DNA of 42,367 nt from an uncultured Acidiferrobacteraceae bacterium (GTDB lineage: Bacteria; Pseudomonadota; Gammaproteobacteria; Arenicellales; UBA868): positions 1-42,367 of the forward strand of contig CAJWEF010000002.1 of the NCBI GenBank assembly GCA_913031305.1, in the 5' to 3' direction. The notes under the pieces are model-generated. The model had not been told where the DNA came from. It saw only the letters and a program-made list of their open reading frames with translations, and ran no database searches. Both the position numbers and the translations under genes were made by a program. This document shows, piece after piece, positions 37,983 to 42,367 of this stretch (position 1 is the first letter of the stretch; every line of letters starts with the position of its first letter).

Positions 37983-39130
37983 TATCGGAGAATATTCTGC
38001 AGTGTGTCCAGAAAGCGATCGATATCTCGATCAGTATTGTAAAGGTACGGTGTAACACGAAGTGAGTCGCCACGGATGCTGGCGTAGATCTGATGCTGTG
38101 CGAGGCGTTCACCTATGTTTGCGGGTAGGCCTTGAGGAAAGCGCAAGCCTAGAAAATGTCCTGCCCGTTGGTGCGGCTCAACCACCTCTAGGCCAAGTTC
38201 CTTTGCCCGCTCAGCAATCGCGCTTGTTGTTCGACACAAAGTCGCCTCTATTCGTGAGACCTCCCAGGAAAGAATCTGCTGAAGACTATTCAGTAATACC
38301 GGTAACAACGTAAAATTAGCCCTCTCTCCAACATCGAAGCGCCGAGCGCCCGGCGCGAACTCATCGCGGTAGTTGACGAGTTCTGAAAATTTGACGGCAT
38401 CGAGCCGGGAAAACGGTCCGAACTCCAGAGGTAACCCTTGTTGGTGCTGTGGCGCAATGTACAAAAGGCCGGTCGAGTATGGGCCGAGCAGCCATTTATA
38501 ACCGGCAGCGACAGCAAAATCCGGGCGGATCACCTGAGCATCAAAAGTCAATGCCCCCAAACTCTGGGTGAGGTCGACTACGAGGGCCCCGTCAACCTGA
38601 TCGAGCGCCCGGCGCACGACCGCAAGATCAACCAGCGTGCCGTCGGTCCAATGACAATGGGGCAGGGCAGCAATGGCCGTTTGGGTGTTAACCGCATTGA
38701 CAACGGCTCCAGTCCAGTCATTGTTTGCCGGACGGGGCACCGTATGCAGGTGCGCGCCGTTTTGAGCGGCGAGTTCCTTCCAGACGTAAAAGTTAGACGG
38801 ATACTGCTCCGCCAGCACGAGAATGTGTTGCCCCGGTTTAACGACCAGATTTTTTGCCGCAACAGCAAGCCCATAACTGGCTGAAGGGACGATCGCCAAG
38901 TCGTTTTCTGTGGCACCAAATAATGAGGCGGCTACCCCCCGCAACTTCTCGACAGTCGAAAAAAAATCTGGTGGCGTAATCAACCATGGTGCGGCCTTCG
39001 CTTGAAGACCCTCGATCCCGGCAGCGACCGAGGTGAGCAACAACGGCGACATATAAGCGCAGTTGAAATACGCAATGTGATCGGGGATATCAAAAAGCGC
39101 TCTTTGGCTGGGAAGAGGAGAGGTGCTCAC
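37982..39130 (-). CDS. Class V aminotransferase-fold PLP enzyme, function unknown
   Basis: About 382 aa from a GTG at 39130 (MSTSPLPSQRALFDIP). The start is uncertain: the frame continues into metG, and ATG codons at 39187 and 39184 would overlap metG by roughly 35 bases. Fold type I features are the VDLTQSLGAL aspartate and the PLP lysine in AAGYKWLLGPYSTGLLY. It resembles isopenicillin N epimerase- and kynureninase-like members of class V. The C-terminus reads YASIRGDSLRVTPYLYNT and lacks the mobile catalytic cysteine of cysteine desulfurases, so a desulfurase role is doubtful. It lies between metG and the RnfB-like gene in one minus-strand operon. Confidence 0.8.
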   Translation of the reverse strand: MSTSPLPSQRALFDIPDHIAYFNCAYMSPLLLTSVAAGIEGLQAKAAPWLITPPDFFSTVEKLRGVAASLFGATENDLAIVPSASYGLAVAAKNLVVKPGQHILVLAEQYPSNFYVWKELAAQNGAHLHTVPRPANNDWTGAVVNAVNTQTAIAALPHCHWTDGTLVDLAVVRRALDQVDGALVVDLTQSLGALTFDAQVIRPDFAVAAGYKWLLGPYSTGLLYIAPQHQQGLPLEFGPFSRLDAVKFSELVNYRDEFAPGARRFDVGERANFTLLPVLLNSLQQILSWEVSRIEATLCRTTSAIAERAKELGLEVVEPHQRAGHFLGLRFPQGLPANIGERLAQHQIYASIRGDSLRVTPYLYNTDRDIDRFLDTLQNILR

Positions 39131-39152
39131 GGGCGAGATATTGACCGAGGGC

Positions 39153-41198
39153 TCAACGCACGCGCATACCTGGCTCTGCGCCATCATCAGGGGCGAGAAG
39201 AAAGATTCCGCCAGCGTCATCGCTGCCCGAACCGGCAAGAATCATGCCGGCCGATACTCCAAAACGCATTTTCCGCGGCGCCAGATTAGCGACCACAACA
39301 ACATGTCGACCCACCAGTGCTTCCGGGTCATAGGCGGCCTTAATGCCTGCGAACACCTGCCGGATTTCACCGCCTAGATCGAGAGTGAGTTGCAAGAGAC
39401 GGTCGGCTCCTTCTACCCGTTGGGCATCTTGGACCCGGGCCACTCGTAGGTCGACCTTGGAGAAATCATCAATGGTGATTTCTTTGGAGATCGGCTCAGC
39501 GGCCAGATGCGCTCCGGGTGAGTCAGAGGCACTCTGTTGCTCAAGTATGAGAGGTTTCTCCATCATTTGTTGTGCATCCTTGGGTTCGATCCGATTGAGG
39601 AGGTGGTGGAATGGTCCAATCTTGTGGCCGGCCAGTGGCTGGGCCAAGTCGTTGAGGTTCCCCGGGTCTGCAATATTGCAGCACAGAAACTCTTGTGTGC
39701 GCCTGGCAAGCCCAGGCACAACTGGCGCGAGCCAGATCATCAGAATCCGGAACAGATTCAGTCCTTGGGTGCAGATTCCCTGCAGTTGGTCATCCTGGCC
39801 GGGTTCGCGGGCGATGACCCAGGGTTGGCAGTCGTTGATGTACTGGTTGGCCCGATCAGCGAGGGTCATGATTTCACGCATCGCGCGACTGAATTCGCGA
39901 CCTTCGTAGGCCTCGCTGATAGATTGATTGGCATCAACAAAGTGCTTGAACAGCGCCGGATCGGGTAACTGGGTAGACAAGCTTCCCTGGAAACGTTTTT
40001 CAATAAACCCCGCACAACGGCTGGCGATATTGACGACTTTCCCTACAAGATCCGAATTGACCCGGGTGACGAAGTCATCGACGTTAAAATCGATATCCTC
40101 AACTCGGTTATTCAACTTGGCGGCAAAGTAGTAACGCAGATAATCAGGGTCCAAGTGGTCGAGATAGGCTCGGGCGGTGATGAAGGTGCCTCGTGACTTG
40201 GACATCTTCTGACCGTTTATTGTTAAGAACCCATGGGTAAATACGGCCGTCGGGGTGCGAAAGCCGCTGCCGTGAAGCATCGCGGGCCAGAACAAGGTGT
40301 GGAAGTAAAGAATATCTTTGCCCACAAAATGGTACAACTCAGTTGTTGCATCCGGGCTCCAGAAGGCATCGAAGTCAAGATCCGAGCGATCGCACAGATT
40401 GCGAAAACTAGCCATATAGCCTATCGGCGCGTCGAGCCATACATAAAAATATTTTCCGCTCGCCCCGGGAATCTCAAAACCAAAATAGGGTGCATCGCGG
40501 GAGACATCCCAATCCTGCAGGCCGGTCTCAAACCATTCACTCAACTTGTTTTTGACTTCGGTCTGCAACCGACCGGAGCCTGTCCAGCCGCGAAGCATTA
40601 AGTCAAAGTCGGCAAGCTTAACGAAGTAATGCTCGGAATCCTTGGTCACGGGTGCAGCGCCGGAAATGACAGAAACTGAATCTTTTAGTTCAGTTGGGGT
40701 ATAAGTGGCCCCGCACACCTCACAGTTATCGCCGTTCTGGTCTTGCGCACTGCAGCGTGGACAGGTGCCTCTAATGAACCGGTCGGGAAGAAACATTTCC
40801 TCCACCGGGTCGTAGGCCTGGGTGATAGTGCGTTGGACGATGTGGCCGTTGCTCTGTAGCTGGCTGAAAATATGTTCAGCGAAGTAACGGTTCTCGTCCG
40901 AATGGGTGGTGTAGTAGTTGTCAAACGCGATACTGAAGTCCGCGAAATCCTGCCGATGTTCTTCGCCAATTTTCTCAATCAACGCCTCTGGCTCTATGCC
41001 CTCGCTTCGGGCCTTTAGCATGATTGGAGTGCCGTGAGTGTCCTCGGCGCAGACGTAGTAGGCCCGATGTCCGCATAGGCGTTGAAAACGAGCCCAGATA
41101 TCAGTTTGGATATACTCCACCAGATGCCCCAGATGAATAGGGCCGTTAGCGTAGGGCAAGGCGCTGGTTACGAGAATAGTTCGAGGTTGGGGCGTCAT
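39153..41198 (-). CDS. metG: Methionyl-tRNA synthetase
   Basis: 681 aa, the long form. Class I signature [12 protein letters not shown] (HIGH), the zinc knuckle [18 protein letters not shown], the KMSKS loop KMSKSRGTF, an anticodon-binding domain, and a C-terminal tRNA-binding (EMAP/Trbp111-like) domain (about 575-681, [12 protein letters not shown]). The latter forms the dimer. It diverges from apbC and heads the operon metG, aminotransferase, ferredoxin, nth. Confidence 0.97.
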   Translation of the reverse strand: MTPQPRTILVTSALPYANGPIHLGHLVEYIQTDIWARFQRLCGHRAYYVCAEDTHGTPIMLKARSEGIEPEALIEKIGEEHRQDFADFSIAFDNYYTTHSDENRYFAEHIFSQLQSNGHIVQRTITQAYDPVEEMFLPDRFIRGTCPRCSAQDQNGDNCEVCGATYTPTELKDSVSVISGAAPVTKDSEHYFVKLADFDLMLRGWTGSGRLQTEVKNKLSEWFETGLQDWDVSRDAPYFGFEIPGASGKYFYVWLDAPIGYMASFRNLCDRSDLDFDAFWSPDATTELYHFVGKDILYFHTLFWPAMLHGSGFRTPTAVFTHGFLTINGQKMSKSRGTFITARAYLDHLDPDYLRYYFAAKLNNRVEDIDFNVDDFVTRVNSDLVGKVVNIASRCAGFIEKRFQGSLSTQLPDPALFKHFVDANQSISEAYEGREFSRAMREIMTLADRANQYINDCQPWVIAREPGQDDQLQGICTQGLNLFRILMIWLAPVVPGLARRTQEFLCCNIADPGNLNDLAQPLAGHKIGPFHHLLNRIEPKDAQQMMEKPLILEQQSASDSPGAHLAAEPISKEITIDDFSKVDLRVARVQDAQRVEGADRLLQLTLDLGGEIRQVFAGIKAAYDPEALVGRHVVVVANLAPRKMRFGVSAGMILAGSGSDDAGGIFLLAPDDGAEPGMRVR

Positions 41199-41406
41199 CT
41201 TTCGGAAAATCCCGTAATCGGGTTAAGGCAATGTTTCGGAATCGGTAGCAGGTTCGGGGGTTATAAGAGCCCCTAGCGACGGGCACTATCGAAGTATATC
41301 CCAAGGGGGCCATTGTGGAGACCGGCCTGTGGTAGCATCATCGCCTTTTTAAGGTCGCGAGCATAAGCAGTAGCGGCGCTTTCTTCATACCGTTGGACCG
41401 ATCAAC

Positions 41407-42367
41407 ATGACTGAAATATCAAGACAAAGCATATTCGATTTGCTGGAGGCCATTAGTGATCCACATACCGGCACCAGTTTAGGGGAGGGAAAGAGTGTCA
41501 GTGAGGTAACCGTTGACGGCAGTTTGGTGGAAGCCAAACTGACCCTGGGATACCCGGCACGCGGATGGCATGGGGAACTCGATGCTGTCGCCCGCAAAAT
41601 GATCACGCAGGCCGTCGATGGATCATGCGAGATTAATATCAATATTGAAACCAAGGTCGTCGCTCACGAGGTGCAAAAAGGCGTGACCCCTATTCAGGGT
41701 GTACGCAATATCATTGCCGTGGCATCCGGTAAAGGGGGCGTTGGAAAGTCTACTGTCTCGTCGAACCTGGCATTAGCGCTGTCTGCGGAAGGGGCCAATG
41801 TCGGAATATTGGATGCGGACATCTATGGCCCCAGTCAGCCACGCATGTTGGGAGTCAGCGGGCGGCCAAAATCCGCGGACGGCAAGAGTCTGGAACCGAT
41901 GAGTAGTTACCATTTGCAAGCCATGTCGATCGGGTTCCTTATTGAAGAGGATACGCCGATGATCTGGCGCGGCCCGATGGTCACCCAGGCACTGGAGCAG
42001 TTACTAAACGATACTCGTTGGAAAGAGTTAGATTACCTGGTGATCGATCTGCCGCCAGGGACGGGGGATACCCAGTTGACCCTGGCCCAGAAGGTGCCTG
42101 TTTCGGGGGCGGCGGTTGTGACGACGCCCCAAGATATTGCTTTGCTCGATGCGCGAAAAGCCCTCAAAATGTTTGAAAAAGTGGAGATTCCGGTGCTAGG
42201 AGTGATTGAGAACATGAGCACCCATGTCTGCAGTGAGTGCGGACATGAAGAAGCCATTTTTGGTGAAGGTGGGGGGGTGCAGATGGCCCAGGAATACGGA
42301 GTTGAGATCTTGGGCAGAATCCCGCTTGATATCCGTATTCGGGAGGACGCGGACAGTGGCCGACCGA
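41407..42367 (+). CDS. apbC: Fe-S cluster carrier ATPase ApbC/Mrp, truncated by window end
   Basis: At least 320 codons from the ATG at 41407, open to the edge; usual length is about 360. An N-terminal DUF59/MIP18 module (about 1-90) is followed by the Mrp/NBP35 ATPase domain: deviant Walker A ASGKGGVGKST near residue 107, DADIYGPSQP, IDLPPGTGD, and the Cys pair CSEC near 277 used for cluster binding. It transfers Fe-S clusters to apo-proteins. The layout divergent from metG matches E. coli mrp. Confidence 0.95.
   Translation, partial: MTEISRQSIFDLLEAISDPHTGTSLGEGKSVSEVTVDGSLVEAKLTLGYPARGWHGELDAVARKMITQAVDGSCEININIETKVVAHEVQKGVTPIQGVRNIIAVASGKGGVGKSTVSSNLALALSAEGANVGILDADIYGPSQPRMLGVSGRPKSADGKSLEPMSSYHLQAMSIGFLIEEDTPMIWRGPMVTQALEQLLNDTRWKELDYLVIDLPPGTGDTQLTLAQKVPVSGAAVVTTPQDIALLDARKALKMFEKVEIPVLGVIENMSTHVCSECGHEEAIFGEGGGVQMAQEYGVEILGRIPLDIRIREDADSGRP

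Noticed and set aside
36715-39238. A new Fe-S assembly operon with the aminotransferase as sulfur donor
   Set aside because: The enzyme lacks the expected catalytic cysteine and no scaffold (IscU/SufU) gene is present. It is kept only as an open question.

Overview
The window reads as one contiguous chromosomal segment of a gammaproteobacterium, probably a free-living aerobic heterotroph. The evidence is gene order and content. A metY-like initiator tRNA is followed by rimP-nusA-infB-rbfA-truB-rpsO-pnp. Further on comes orn / queG / nnr-tsaE-amiB-miaA-hfq-hflX-hflK-hflC-yjeT-purA-rnr-rlmB, which is close to the Escherichia/Pseudomonas arrangement. ubiG points to ubiquinone, and an LpxL-type acyltransferase points to lipid A. 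metG diverges from apbC/mrp as in other gammaproteobacteria. I cannot name a genus. No phage, insertion sequence, CRISPR array or obvious genomic island is visible.

Region 1 (1-11.3 kb) is the accessory, metabolic part. It holds a lipid A acyltransferase, an SLC13-type permease with internal TrkA-C domains, and an AraC-O6-methylguanine methyltransferase fusion lacking the Ada phosphotriester-sensor domain. These are followed by a methyl-amine module: a dimethylglycine/sarcosine dehydrogenase-like flavoprotein with a GcvT domain, an AlaX tRNA-editing protein, a pyrrolysine-free MttB-family methyltransferase, and EtfB-EtfA. The likely logic is demethylation of glycine betaine/dimethylglycine-type compounds, with electrons passed from the flavoprotein to ETF.

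Region 2 (11.4-22.3 kb) starts with a gph/mupP-like phosphatase and ubiG on the minus strand. Divergent from them are a strong promoter, tRNA-fMet and an intrinsic terminator, then the transcription/translation operon rimP-nusA-infB-rbfA-truB-rpsO-pnp, followed by orn.

Region 3 (22.2-36.7 kb) starts with queG on the minus strand. The plus-strand nnr-tsaE-amiB-miaA-hfq-hflX-hflKC-yjeT-purA run follows, then a tRNA-Leu on the minus strand, then rnr-rlmB. mutL, which in many relatives sits between amiB and miaA, is absent here. hflX has conserved N-terminal coding sequence but no ATG, GTG or TTG in frame upstream of it.

Region 4 (36.7 kb to the end) is a tightly overlapping minus-strand operon: metG, a class V aminotransferase-fold enzyme, a soluble RnfB-like ferredoxin and nth. 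The Fe-S carrier gene apbC/mrp diverges from it and runs off the right edge.

The best candidates for something new are the MttB-like/DMGDH-like/AlaX/ETF neighbourhood, the non-canonical start of hflX, and the RnfB-like/aminotransferase pair next to nth. Everything else is orthodox housekeeping.
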